A DNA stretch of 6,321 nt from Betaproteobacteria bacterium (GCA_025353085.1 JANXRI010000324.1:1-6321), one strand, 5' to 3'. Shown: positions 1-6,321, numbered from the stretch's first letter. Numbers and translations are program-made. Notes: a model not told the origin generated them from the sequence alone.

Positions 1-496
1 CGCCGTCGATCGAGTCGGCCGTTCGCGTGAGGAGATGGTCCAACCCGACCTTGCGCATCAGTTGATCGACGTAGTAATCGATGTCGTCGCCGCTATCCAT
101 GCCATGGTAGCGCGGCGCTTCACCAATGATTTCGGCGACGCGCATGCGTGGATTGAGCGAGGCAAATGCGTCTTGAAACACCATCTGAATTTTGAGGTTT
201 ACATCGCGGCGTTCGGCCCCCGACAGCGTGCTGATATCGGTGCCGCGCCATGCGCGCTCGCCCATGGTAGGCGCGAGGATGCCCGCGGCGATACGCCCAA
301 GGGTGGACTTGCCGCAGCCTGACTCACCCGCCAGCCCGACGACCTCGCCTTCATGAATCGTCAAGCACACATCGTCGAGCGCATGCACTACGACTTCATT
401 GACCTTGGCGCCCGCCAGGCGCGCAATTTTCGCCGCCAGATCGAGCGGTCGCGAAAAATTCTTGGTGATATGTTTGAGTTCGAGCAGTGCGCTCAT
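1..496 (-). CDS. dppF: Peptide ABC importer ATP-binding protein, DppF/OppF type (3' end outside window)
   Basis: This is the second nucleotide-binding subunit of the importer, a cytoplasmic ATPase expected to pair with the DppD-type subunit and drive transport. The 165 visible codons give the N-terminal half. Walker A, GESGCGKST, lies at residues 57-65, and the Q-loop (QMVFQDAFASLNPRM) has its glutamine at residue 108. The signature motif, Walker B, H-loop and C-terminal oligopeptide-transporter tail lie beyond base 1 and cannot be judged. About 20 extra residues (roughly 15-37, rich in Ala, Leu and Lys) sit between the first beta strand and the conserved HALDDV stretch; I recall similar insertions in DppF/OppF-type subunits. 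The ATG shares an ATGA overlap with the dppD stop, so translation is probably coupled, and GGAAG lies seven bases upstream (504-508). The gene symbol marks the family position only; the substrate is unknown. Confidence 0.93.
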   Translation of the reverse strand, partial: MSALLELKHITKNFSRPLDLAAKIARLAGAKVNEVVVHALDDVCLTIHEGEVVGLAGESGCGKSTLGRIAAGILAPTMGERAWRGTDISTLSGAERRDVNLKIQMVFQDAFASLNPRMRVAEIIGEAPRYHGMDSGDDIDYYVDQLMRKVGLDHLLTRTADSIDG

Positions 497-1470
497 GTTA
501 TTTCTTCCAGCGCGGTCATTGGATGAAAACAGCGCAGCGTGCGCGCCGGTGCCGGGCACGTGATCTCCGGCGCCTGCTCGCACACTGCATCCGCATGCGG
601 GCAGCGATCGCGAAAGGCGCAACCGGGCTTCAGGCGCAGCAGCGAGGGCGTCATGCCCGGAATCTGGTGCAACGGCTTGCCGCGCTGATTGCGGCTGGGT
701 ATGGATGCGATAAGCCCGGCGGTATACGGATGCAGCGGGTGGTCGAGCAGATCCGCGGTCGGGCCTGATTCGACAATGCGCCCCGCGTACATGACACACA
801 CGTCATCAGCGAGACCCGCGATCACCGACAAGTCGTGCGTGATCCATACCATTGCGGTACCGGTTTCGCGCGCGAGCTTCTGCACTTCGTAAATAATTTG
901 CGCCTGGATCGTCACGTCGAGTGCCGTCGTCGGCTCGTCGGCGATGATTACGCGCGGATTATTCAGCAACGCGATCGCGCTCGCCACGCGCTGACGCATG
1001 CCGCCCGAAAGCTGATGTGGATACGCTTTAAGACGCTCATCGGGCGACGGAATGCCGACGCGTCCCAGCGCATTGCGGGCGAGTTCGCGCGCGCTGTCGC
1101 GGCTCACGGCTCGATGTGCGAGCACGGTCTCCATCATCTGGGTGTCGATGCGCAGAACCGGATTCAGCGTCATCATCGGGTCCTGGAAAATCATCGCAAT
1201 GCGGTCGCCGCGCAATTTGCGCATTGCATCGTCGCTATGATCTGGCAGATTATGGCCTTCGAGCAGCACGCGTCCGCTCACAATGCGTCCCGGCGGATCG
1301 ACCAGGCCCATGATTGAAAAGCCGGTCACCGTTTTGCCCGAACCCGATTCGCCGACCAGCCCCAATACCTTGCCGGCGTCGACGCTGAAGCTCACGTCGT
1401 CGACCGCTTTGACAACACCGGCCTTGGTGAAGAAATGCGTCTTGAGATTTTCGACGCTCAATACAGTCAT
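493..1470 (-). CDS. dppD: Peptide ABC importer ATP-binding protein, DppD/OppD type
   Basis: This complete 325-residue cytoplasmic ATPase, normal length for DppD/OppD, hydrolyses ATP with the DppF-type partner to power import. All nucleotide-binding motifs are visible and intact: Walker A GESGSGKT (40-47), Q-loop FQDP with Gln96, signature LSGGMRQR (154-161), Walker B VIIADEP (174-180) with catalytic Glu179, D-loop ALD (183-185) and switch His212. The C-terminal oligopeptide-transporter domain (about 233-317) carries four cysteines at 284, 290, 297 and 314, in a C-x5-C-x6-C-x16-C spacing; in DppD-type proteins this tail is known to bind a [4Fe-4S] cluster. The ATG at 1470 is the first usable start: upstream in frame there is no ATG, GTG or TTG before a stop near 1566. 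No clear Shine-Dalgarno sequence precedes it, and the inverted repeat in the upstream gap ends ten bases before the start. The stop overlaps the dppF start as ATGA. Confidence 0.96.
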   Translation of the reverse strand: MTVLSVENLKTHFFTKAGVVKAVDDVSFSVDAGKVLGLVGESGSGKTVTGFSIMGLVDPPGRIVSGRVLLEGHNLPDHSDDAMRKLRGDRIAMIFQDPMMTLNPVLRIDTQMMETVLAHRAVSRDSARELARNALGRVGIPSPDERLKAYPHQLSGGMRQRVASAIALLNNPRVIIADEPTTALDVTIQAQIIYEVQKLARETGTAMVWITHDLSVIAGLADDVCVMYAGRIVESGPTADLLDHPLHPYTAGLIASIPSRNQRGKPLHQIPGMTPSLLRLKPGCAFRDRCPHADAVCEQAPEITCPAPARTLRCFHPMTALEEIT

Positions 1471-1480
1471 AGCCGCGAAC

Positions 1481-1582
1481 CGCCGATGAATGCCGATGAA
1501 CGCCGAAAGAAATGAATTAAACCGCGACGTTGGCCCGGTGAAATTTTCTCGATACCTCCGCGTTTATCGGCATTTATCGGCG
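1481..1582. repeat. Long inverted repeat between dppC and dppD, arms built of 10-bp units
   Basis: The arms are 1481-1503 and 1560-1582, 23 bp each, around a 56-nt spacer. Of 23 positions, 21 are Watson-Crick pairs. The other two (1488 with 1575, 1498 with 1565) are G-T on the plus strand, so they wobble in plus-strand RNA but are A-C mismatches in the operon mRNA. Each arm is itself a tandem pair of 10-bp units: CCGATGAATG then CCGATGAACG in one arm (plus strand), CCGATAAATG then CCGATAAACG in the other (minus strand). It fills most of the 126-nt dppC-dppD gap. No T-run follows either arm, so it does not look like a standard terminator. It resembles the short dispersed palindromic repeats found in many proteobacterial genomes; only one copy pair is visible here, so dispersal is inferred. 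It could stabilise or separate the two halves of the message, or be a passive insertion. Confidence 0.8.
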
Positions 1583-1596
1583 CTTGCATGAATTTT

Positions 1597-2484
1597 TCAC
1601 TTTTGTAACCGTGGGTTGAGCACGTCGCGCAGTTGGTCGCCCACGAGATTGATGCTGACGATGGTGGCGAGCAGTGCGATGCCCGGATAGAGGCTGATCC
1701 AGTATTTGCCCGACATCAAATGCGTAAACCCATTAGCGATTAACAGGCCCAGCGAGGGCGACGTGATCGGCATGCCGAGACCGAGAAAAGAGAGGGTCGC
1801 TTCGAGCGCGATCGCATGTGCGACCTGCACTGTCGCAATCACGATGAGCGGCGGCAGCACGTTCGGCAGTAAATGATTGAAGAGAATGCGCGACGTGGGC
1901 AGTGCAAGGCTCGTCGCGGCCTCGATGTACTCCTTGTTGCGCTCGACCAACGCGGCGCCGCGTACGGTGCGCGCGTAATACGCCCATTGCACCGTGATGA
2001 GCGCGATCACGATTTTGTCGACGCCCTGGCCGAGCGATGCCAGCAGTACAAGTGCAATGAGGATGGATGGAAACGAAAGCTGCAGATCGACGAGGCGCAT
2101 GATTACCGCTTCGACCCAGCCGCCGAACCACGCGGCGATAAGGCCAACGGTCAGCCCGATCGCGAGCGCGCATACGGTGGCGAGCGTGCCGACGCCAAGG
2201 CTGATGCGCAGCCCGTAAAAAATGGCGGATAGCATGTCACGTCCCTGGTCGTCGCTGCCAAGCCAGAACGTCATGCCGTCCAGGCTCTGGCCGCCGGGGG
2301 GCAATTTCGAATCCATGATGTCGAGTGTCGCGAGATCATAGGGATTTTGCGGCGATACCAACGGCGCGCCGATAGCCACGATCAAAATTAAGATGAGAGT
2401 CACCAGCCCGGCGACTGCCAGGCGGCTTTCCGCAAAATCGGCGGCCACTCGACGGAACGGCGTTTCGACGCCGCGATTGCTCAT
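1597..2484 (-). CDS. dppC: Peptide ABC importer permease, DppC/OppC type
   Basis: This is one of the two inner-membrane channel subunits, pairing with the DppB-type permease. It is 295 residues, normal for the family. The order is: cytoplasmic N-terminus ending in the first membrane helix (about 22-43); a periplasmic segment leading to the family hallmark LGSDDQGRD (75-83); then hydrophobic segments at about 96-120, 134-154, 157-174, 209-229 and 261-282. The coupling loop that contacts the ATPase is at about 185-208 (EYIEAATSLALPTSR...); the usual EAA motif glycine is alanine here (Ala194). The ATG at 2484 was chosen because it opens the conserved protein, has GAGG seven bases upstream (2492-2495), and overlaps the dppB stop as ATGA. 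The reading frame stays open far upstream inside dppB, but that stretch is Arg-rich and without permease features. It is separated from dppD by the inverted-repeat gap. Confidence 0.95.
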   Translation of the reverse strand: MSNRGVETPFRRVAADFAESRLAVAGLVTLILILIVAIGAPLVSPQNPYDLATLDIMDSKLPPGGQSLDGMTFWLGSDDQGRDMLSAIFYGLRISLGVGTLATVCALAIGLTVGLIAAWFGGWVEAVIMRLVDLQLSFPSILIALVLLASLGQGVDKIVIALITVQWAYYARTVRGAALVERNKEYIEAATSLALPTSRILFNHLLPNVLPPLIVIATVQVAHAIALEATLSFLGLGMPITSPSLGLLIANGFTHLMSGKYWISLYPGIALLATIVSINLVGDQLRDVLNPRLQK

Positions 2485-3458
2485 GCGCGTGCCTCGGCGA
2501 GGCGCACCCGCGGGTCCAACATCGAATACAGCAGGTCGACCACGAGGTTGATGATGACGAACAGGCACACGATGATGAGCACATAGGCGACGATGACCGG
2601 ACGGTCGAGCACGTTGATCGAGTCTATCAGCAACTTGCCCATGCCGGGCCACGCGAAAATGGTTTCCGTCACGATCGCAAACGCGATCAGCGATCCGAAC
2701 TCGAGTCCGATCACCGTCACGATCGGAATCATGATGTTCTTCAATACGTGCACGCCGACGATGCGTCGCATCGGTAACCCCTTGGCGCGCGCGAATTTCA
2801 CGTAGTCCTGCAGCATTGCCTCGCGGGTGCCCGAACGCGTGAGCCGGATCAGCAGCGAGAGCTTGAATAGTGCGAGATTCAAGGCGGGCATCATCAGATG
2901 CGTTATGCCGTCCCAATTGAGGAAACTCACCGGTATGCCGAAAAGCTGGGTCGTATGGCCGCGTCCGGTCGACGGCAGCCAGCCCAGATAGACGGAAAAA
3001 ACCATGATCATCATGAGGCCGACCCAGAACGTCGGCAGGCTGAAGCCGAAGATGGAGCCGGCCATGATCGTTTTGCTGTACCACGCGTCGGGCTTGATTC
3101 CAGCGACAAGGCCGAGCGGGACGCCGAGCACGATCGCAAACAGCATCGCGCACAGTGCGAGCTCAACGGTTGCGGGCATGCGTTCGAAAATGAGCTGCAC
3201 GGCCGGCATGTTTTGCGAAAACGAGCGGCCGAGATCGCCGGTAACCGCATGGCGCAGAAATTCCCAATACTGGACCCACATCGGCTGGTCGAGCCCGAGT
3301 GCGGCGGTCGCGCGCGCGATTTCCGCCTGGTCGGCCTGCGGGTTAATCAGAATGTCGATTGGATTGCCGATTGCAAACACGCCGATGAAAATCAGCGCGG
3401 ACATGACGAGCAGCGCAATTACGCTTTGCAACACCCGCCGTGTAATGAAAACGACCAT
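2481..3458 (-). CDS. dppB: Peptide ABC importer permease, DppB/OppB type
   Basis: This is the other inner-membrane channel subunit, 325 residues, normal length. The N-terminal helix (about 9-29) follows the typical MVVFITRRV start. A periplasmic region (about 30-95) contains the family stretch around ALGLDQPMWVQYWEFL (53-68) and GDLGRSF (74-80). Further hydrophobic segments lie at about 100-120, 138-159, 188-206, 243-263 and 287-311. The ATPase-contacting EAA loop is at about 219-247 with the conserved glycine present (Gly227), and the diagnostic TETIFAWPGMGKLL follows at 264-277. It ends in the usual LDPRVR near the C-terminus. The stop overlaps the dppC start as ATGA, implying coupled translation and equal subunit amounts. 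The region upstream of the ATG is A-rich (AAATAAAAA) with no Shine-Dalgarno match, so initiation may be weak compared with the receptor gene before it. I see no better alternative start. Confidence 0.96.
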   Translation of the reverse strand: MVVFITRRVLQSVIALLVMSALIFIGVFAIGNPIDILINPQADQAEIARATAALGLDQPMWVQYWEFLRHAVTGDLGRSFSQNMPAVQLIFERMPATVELALCAMLFAIVLGVPLGLVAGIKPDAWYSKTIMAGSIFGFSLPTFWVGLMMIMVFSVYLGWLPSTGRGHTTQLFGIPVSFLNWDGITHLMMPALNLALFKLSLLIRLTRSGTREAMLQDYVKFARAKGLPMRRIVGVHVLKNIMIPIVTVIGLEFGSLIAFAIVTETIFAWPGMGKLLIDSINVLDRPVIVAYVLIIVCLFVIINLVVDLLYSMLDPRVRLAEARA

Positions 3459-3555
3459 TTTTTATTTACGGGTGCGCGCTGGCGGGCAAGGGTTGCCGCC
3501 GCGGCTCCGGTTCCCTTTCGTCCAATACTAACGGCTTTTGTATTTATTTTCATCC

Positions 3556-3593
3556 CTGATGTCTGTGCTTATGTTCCAAGCACGAGGCATCAG
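3556..3593 (-). other. Two-part stem-loop between receptor gene and dppB (possible mRNA 3'-end stabiliser)
   Basis: On the operon strand the sequence reads CTGATG, four bases, GTGCTT, a seven-base loop, AAGCAC, three bases, CATCAG. Both six-base stems pair perfectly, separated by a 4/3 internal loop. It begins 25 bases after the receptor stop. A second small hairpin (AATCGA, TCG, TCGATT at 3604-3618) touches the stop codon itself. The stem is followed by GGATGAAAATAAATAC, without a T-run, so it is not a typical intrinsic terminator. Stem-loops placed after a binding-protein gene and before its permeases are known to block 3' exonucleases and leave more receptor message than permease message (the malE-malF gap is the classic case). 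That role is inferred here. Partial attenuation is the other possibility. Confidence 0.5.
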
Positions 3594-3597
3594 TCAA
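3568..3597 (-). promoter_or_regulatory. Weak candidate sigma-70-like promoter upstream of dppB
   Basis: On the minus strand TTGACT (3597-3592) matches the -35 consensus at five of six bases, and CATAAG (3573-3568) matches -10 at four of six, with an 18-base spacer. It would give a second transcript starting about 100 bases before dppB. It overlaps the stem-loop here, so the resemblance may be accidental. No other evidence supports it. Confidence 0.15.
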
Positions 3598-3617
3598 GCC
3601 TTCAATCGACGATCGAT

Positions 3618-5186
3618 TCAGGGCGCAGGACGAACCTCATGCGCGTAAGTTCGCTCGTCTGTGCGCGGTCCATAAACAAGTCCTTTGCGCGCCGCCCACG
3701 TGTTGACCTGGTAGTGCAACGGAATCAGCCCCGAGTCATTAATCAGCAGTTCGGTCGCCTGCTGCAACAGCTTTTCACGCTTCGCATTGTCCACCGTGGC
3801 GAGCCCTTGTTCGAGCAGCGCATCCATCGGCGGGTTGGAATAACGGCCCCAGTTCCAGGTGCCGAGGCCCTTGGGCGCACTGTAAGTGGCGGCGAGTGAG
3901 CGCAGCGGGTAAGTCGCCTCGCCCGTGGTCACGCCCCAGCCAAGCAGGGCCGCGCTGAATTCAATTTTGTTTGCGCGTGACACGTACACCGAAAACGGCA
4001 GCGTTTCGACTTTGGTCGCGATGCCGACGCGCGCCAGCATTTGTGCGACCGCCTGCACGATTTGCTCATCATTGACATAGCGGTTATTGGGCCCATGCAG
4101 CGTGATGCCAAAACCGTCCGGGTAACCTGCTTCAGCGAGCAGCTTCTTCGCGCCTTCGGGGTCGTACACTTCGGCTTTTAAATTGGGACTTACGCCAAAA
4201 AATCCTTCAGGCATCAGTTGACCCGCCGGAATCGCGAGGCCTTCCATCACGCGCTCGACGATTGCATTGCGGTTGATGGCTTTCGAAATCGCTTTGCGCA
4301 CTCGCGCGTCCTTCAACGGATTTTTGTCGAGCGGCTTGCCGGCCTTATCCGTGATGAACGGCGATTTGTCGCGGCTGGAATCCAGATGCAGATGGATCAT
4401 GCGGTTGGAGACGGTCGTGAAAACGGTTATGTTGTTGTTGGTTTTGAGTCTCGCAAAATCCGCGGTCGGCACGACCTCGATCATCTGCACGTCGCCCGCC
4501 AACAGAGCCGCGATGCGCGACGGGTCGGAAGTGATCAGGCGAAACGTTACTTTGTCCCACGCCGGCTTCGGCCCCCAGTAGTTGTCATTGCGCGCGAGCT
4601 CGATGCGGTCGCCTTTGGCATAGCGCACGAATTTCCACGGTCCCGTGCCGATGGTCGCCTTACCCGAATCAAAGTCCGCGTTGGTGGCGTCGCGCGCCGC
4701 TTTGCTCGACACAATGATGAGCCCGGCCATGTCGGTCGGCATGTTCGGGTATGGCGTTGCCGTCTTGAGCCGGATCGTGTACGGGTCGACGATTATTTTA
4801 TCGATGATCGAGCGCGTATAGATCGTGAAACCGCCGGGCGTATTGATGATGCCGGGCCGCTCGATCGAGTAGGCGACGTCGGCGGCGGTAAACTCTGAAC
4901 CGTCGTGAAACTTCACACCCCTGCGCAGTTTGAATTCCCAGGTCAAATCGTCAATTGTGCGCCACGATTCCGCGAGCCCCGGCTTTAGATTCTGGCGCGG
5001 ATCGTTTTCGATCAGCTTATTAAAAATCTGTTCGGCTATGCTGTTATTGGGCGCTGCATTGTTGTTATGCGGATCGATCGATGTCACATCCGCGGCCAGG
5101 CCGATCACCAGTTCGACGGCGGCGGCGGGCAACACGGGTGCGGTTGCGACCACGAGCAAGACGGCGGTAAGCAAGCGGGCGATCAT
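3618..5186 (-). CDS. Periplasmic peptide-type solute-binding protein, family 5 (receptor 1)
   Basis: This is the complete extracytoplasmic receptor that captures the ligand and presents it to the permeases. It has 522 residues, usual for family 5 (SBP_bac_5). The N-terminus is a Sec signal peptide: MIAR, a hydrophobic core at 5-19, and likely cleavage after Ala23 (AAA-VE). No lipobox cysteine is present, so the protein should be soluble in the periplasm. Family landmarks in order: ESWRTIDDLTWEFKLRRGVK (73-92), HDGSEFTAADVAYSIER (94-110), GTGPWKFVRYAKGDRIELAR (180-199), the stretch RVRKAISKAINRNAIV (295-310), GAKKLLAEAGYPDGF (345-359), and the binding-domain segment around GWGVTTGE (416-423). 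The start at 5186 is preferred because AAGAGG lies five bases upstream and the signal peptide begins there; the frame runs on to 5495 but that part antisenses nothing conserved and overlaps receptor 2. It is about 71% identical to receptor 2. The ligand is unknown. Confidence 0.96.
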   Translation of the reverse strand: MIARLLTAVLLVVATAPVLPAAAVELVIGLAADVTSIDPHNNNAAPNNSIAEQIFNKLIENDPRQNLKPGLAESWRTIDDLTWEFKLRRGVKFHDGSEFTAADVAYSIERPGIINTPGGFTIYTRSIIDKIIVDPYTIRLKTATPYPNMPTDMAGLIIVSSKAARDATNADFDSGKATIGTGPWKFVRYAKGDRIELARNDNYWGPKPAWDKVTFRLITSDPSRIAALLAGDVQMIEVVPTADFARLKTNNNITVFTTVSNRMIHLHLDSSRDKSPFITDKAGKPLDKNPLKDARVRKAISKAINRNAIVERVMEGLAIPAGQLMPEGFFGVSPNLKAEVYDPEGAKKLLAEAGYPDGFGITLHGPNNRYVNDEQIVQAVAQMLARVGIATKVETLPFSVYVSRANKIEFSAALLGWGVTTGEATYPLRSLAATYSAPKGLGTWNWGRYSNPPMDALLEQGLATVDNAKREKLLQQATELLINDSGLIPLHYQVNTWAARKGLVYGPRTDERTYAHEVRPAP

Positions 5187-5191
5187 GATTG

Positions 5192-5197
5192 CCTCTT
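5192..5197 (-). promoter_or_regulatory. Ribosome-binding site fixing the start of receptor 1
   Basis: AAGAGG on the minus strand lies five bases before the ATG at 5186. It is the best ribosome site I found in the operon and decides the start codon against an in-frame extension reaching 5495. Confidence 0.75.
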
Positions 5198-5235
5198 GGA
5201 AAAACGCACGGTGAAGCGGCAGTATGAACGATGAA

Positions 5236-6321
5236 CTACTGCGGCCGGAATTCGTGGGCGAGGGTGCGCTCGTCGGTGCGCGGCGTGTAGACGATGCCTT
5301 TGCGCGTGCCCCACAGATTGACCTGGTGATGCAGCGGTATGATGCCGAGGTTGCCGATGGCCAGCTCGGTCGCCTGCTGCAGCAGTTTTTCGCGCCGATT
5401 GTCGTCGACGGTGGCGAGCGCCTGCTCGAGCAGCGCATCCATTTTCGGATTTGAATACCGGCCGCGGTTGGCGGTGCCCATGCCTTTTTTGACATCGTAT
5501 GTGGCGAGTTGCGCTTTGAGCGGCGAAGAAGCTTCCGCGGTGTCGGCCGCCCAGCCGACGAGCATCATGCTGAATTCGAGTTTGGTTGCGCGCGAAAAGT
5601 AAATCGCCGACGGCAGCGTCTCGACGCGCGTCTGAATCCCGATGCGCGAGAGCATTTGCGCGACGGCCTGACAAATCTGATCGTCATTCACATAGCGGTC
5701 GTTGGGACCGTGCAGCGTAAGACCGAAGCCGTCGGGGTAACCGGCGTCGGCGAGCAGTTTTTTCGCGCCGTCAGGATCGAACGGTTCGGGCTTCATGCCT
5801 GGCACGTAGCCGAACATGCCTTCCGGCATCAGCTGGCCGGTGGCAACGGCCGCGCCTTCCATCGTGCGCTCGACGATTGCCAGCCGGTTGATCGCTTTCG
5901 ACATGGCTTTGCGCACCCGCACGTCCTTGAGCGGATTTTTGTCGAGCGGCTTACCGGACTTGTCGGTCACGAACGGCGATTTGTCGCGATTGGTATCGAG
6001 ATGTATAAAAATCAGGCGGTGCGAAACTGTGCGTGAAATCGCAATCGACGGATCCTTTGACAGGCGCGCGAGATCGGCAGTTGGTACATTTTCGATCGCG
6101 CGCACGTCGCCCGCGAGCAACGAGGCGACGCGCGACGGGTCGCTCGCAATCACGCGGAAAGTTACTTTGTCCCACGCGGTCTTGCTTCCCCAGTAGCCGT
6201 CAAAGCGCGCGAGTTCAATGCGATCGCCTTTTGCGTAGCGGCCAAATTTAAATGGCCCGGTGCCGACGGTCGCTTTGCCGGAATCAAAATCGGCGGTTGT
6301 CGCACCCTTGGCAGCTTTGCT
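5236..6321 (-). CDS. Periplasmic peptide-type solute-binding protein, family 5 (receptor 2, N-terminus outside window)
   Basis: The 361 visible residues are the C-terminal part of a second receptor of the same family. The frame is open to the window edge, so the gene begins beyond base 6321. By alignment the first visible residue matches Ser161 of receptor 1, so about 160 residues, including any signal peptide, are missing from view. The visible part has the family landmarks GTGPFKFGRYAKGDRIELAR, RVRKAMSKAINRLAIV, GAKKLLADAGYPDGF and the C-terminal PRTDERTLAHEFRPQ. Hand counting gives about 256 of 361 identities (71%) to receptor 1 with no internal gaps, and the two genes are 49 bases apart in the same direction, so this is a tandem gene duplication. 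Differences cluster near residues matching receptor 1 244-266 and 416-440; at the position of receptor 1 Thr420 this protein has Asp (codon 5544-5542). It stops at TAG. No frameshift or stop interrupts it, so it appears functional. Confidence 0.95.
   Translation of the reverse strand, partial: SKAAKGATTADFDSGKATVGTGPFKFGRYAKGDRIELARFDGYWGSKTAWDKVTFRVIASDPSRVASLLAGDVRAIENVPTADLARLSKDPSIAISRTVSHRLIFIHLDTNRDKSPFVTDKSGKPLDKNPLKDVRVRKAMSKAINRLAIVERTMEGAAVATGQLMPEGMFGYVPGMKPEPFDPDGAKKLLADAGYPDGFGLTLHGPNDRYVNDDQICQAVAQMLSRIGIQTRVETLPSAIYFSRATKLEFSMMLVGWAADTAEASSPLKAQLATYDVKKGMGTANRGRYSNPKMDALLEQALATVDDNRREKLLQQATELAIGNLGIIPLHHQVNLWGTRKGIVYTPRTDERTLAHEFRPQ

Noticed and set aside
284..618. DppD C-terminal cysteines as a novel metal site
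   Set aside because: The four-cysteine tail is a known [4Fe-4S] motif of DppD/OppD proteins, so it is recorded in the gene entry and is not new.
1481..1582. Intrinsic terminator between dppC and dppD
   Set aside because: The 56-nt spacer is too long for a typical terminator hairpin, neither side has a T-run, and dppD and dppF are needed for the same transporter.
1481..1582. CRISPR-like array
   Set aside because: The repeated units are only 10 bp, directly adjacent without spacers, and the two blocks are inverted relative to each other.
2485..3153. Upstream extension of the dppC frame inside dppB
   Set aside because: The added sequence is Arg-rich and has no permease character. The conserved protein, GAGG site and ATGA overlap all support the start at 2484.
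2898..3899. 333-codon open frame on the plus strand
   Set aside because: It lies antisense to dppB and receptor 1, is rich in His, Arg and Asp as antisense shadows of GC-rich genes are, and shows no domain or ribosome site.
5187..5495. Upstream extension of the receptor 1 frame
   Set aside because: It overlaps the 3' end of receptor 2 out of frame. The signal peptide and AAGAGG site place the start at 5186.

Overview
The window holds most of one operon, entirely on the minus strand, for a peptide-type ABC importer (Dpp/Opp/Gsi family, family 5 solute-binding proteins). Read in the direction of transcription (right to left), the order is: binding protein 2 (5' end outside the window), binding protein 1, permease DppB-type, permease DppC-type, ATPase DppD-type, ATPase DppF-type (3' end outside the window). 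This is a complete importer gene set apart from the two truncated end genes. I see no gene on the plus strand; the plus-strand open frames are antisense shadows. I saw no tRNA, rRNA, CRISPR array or transposase.

Layout. 6321-5236: C-terminal about 70% of binding protein 2. 5235-5187: 49-nt gap with a good ribosome site for the next gene. 5186-3618: binding protein 1, complete, with a Sec-type signal peptide. 3617-3459: 159-nt gap with a two-part stem-loop and no good ribosome site before dppB. 3458-2481: dppB. 2484-1597: dppC, overlapping dppB by an ATGA junction. 1596-1471: 126-nt gap largely occupied by a long inverted repeat whose arms are each built of two 10-bp units. 1470-493: dppD. 496-1: N-terminal half of dppF, again joined by an ATGA overlap.

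How it would work. One or both periplasmic binding proteins capture the ligand and deliver it to a DppB-DppC channel, powered by a DppD-DppF ATPase pair. The two binding proteins are recent tandem paralogues (about 71% identical over 361 aligned residues by hand count). They differ at positions likely to touch ligand, including one where family structures place an aspartate that grips the peptide amino group. The natural reading is one translocator served by two receptors of different preference. The substrate cannot be read from sequence; short peptides are the family default.

Organism. The proteins look proteobacterial (Gram-negative, periplasmic receptor without lipid anchor, fairly GC-rich coding sequence). 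The style of these proteins reminds me of Burkholderiales/Betaproteobacteria or Rhizobiales, but this is an impression and not a placement.

Overall the gene content is ordinary. The parts worth a second look are the receptor duplication and its binding-site difference, the inverted repeat between dppC and dppD, and the stem-loop after the receptor genes. I found no evidence of an undescribed system.
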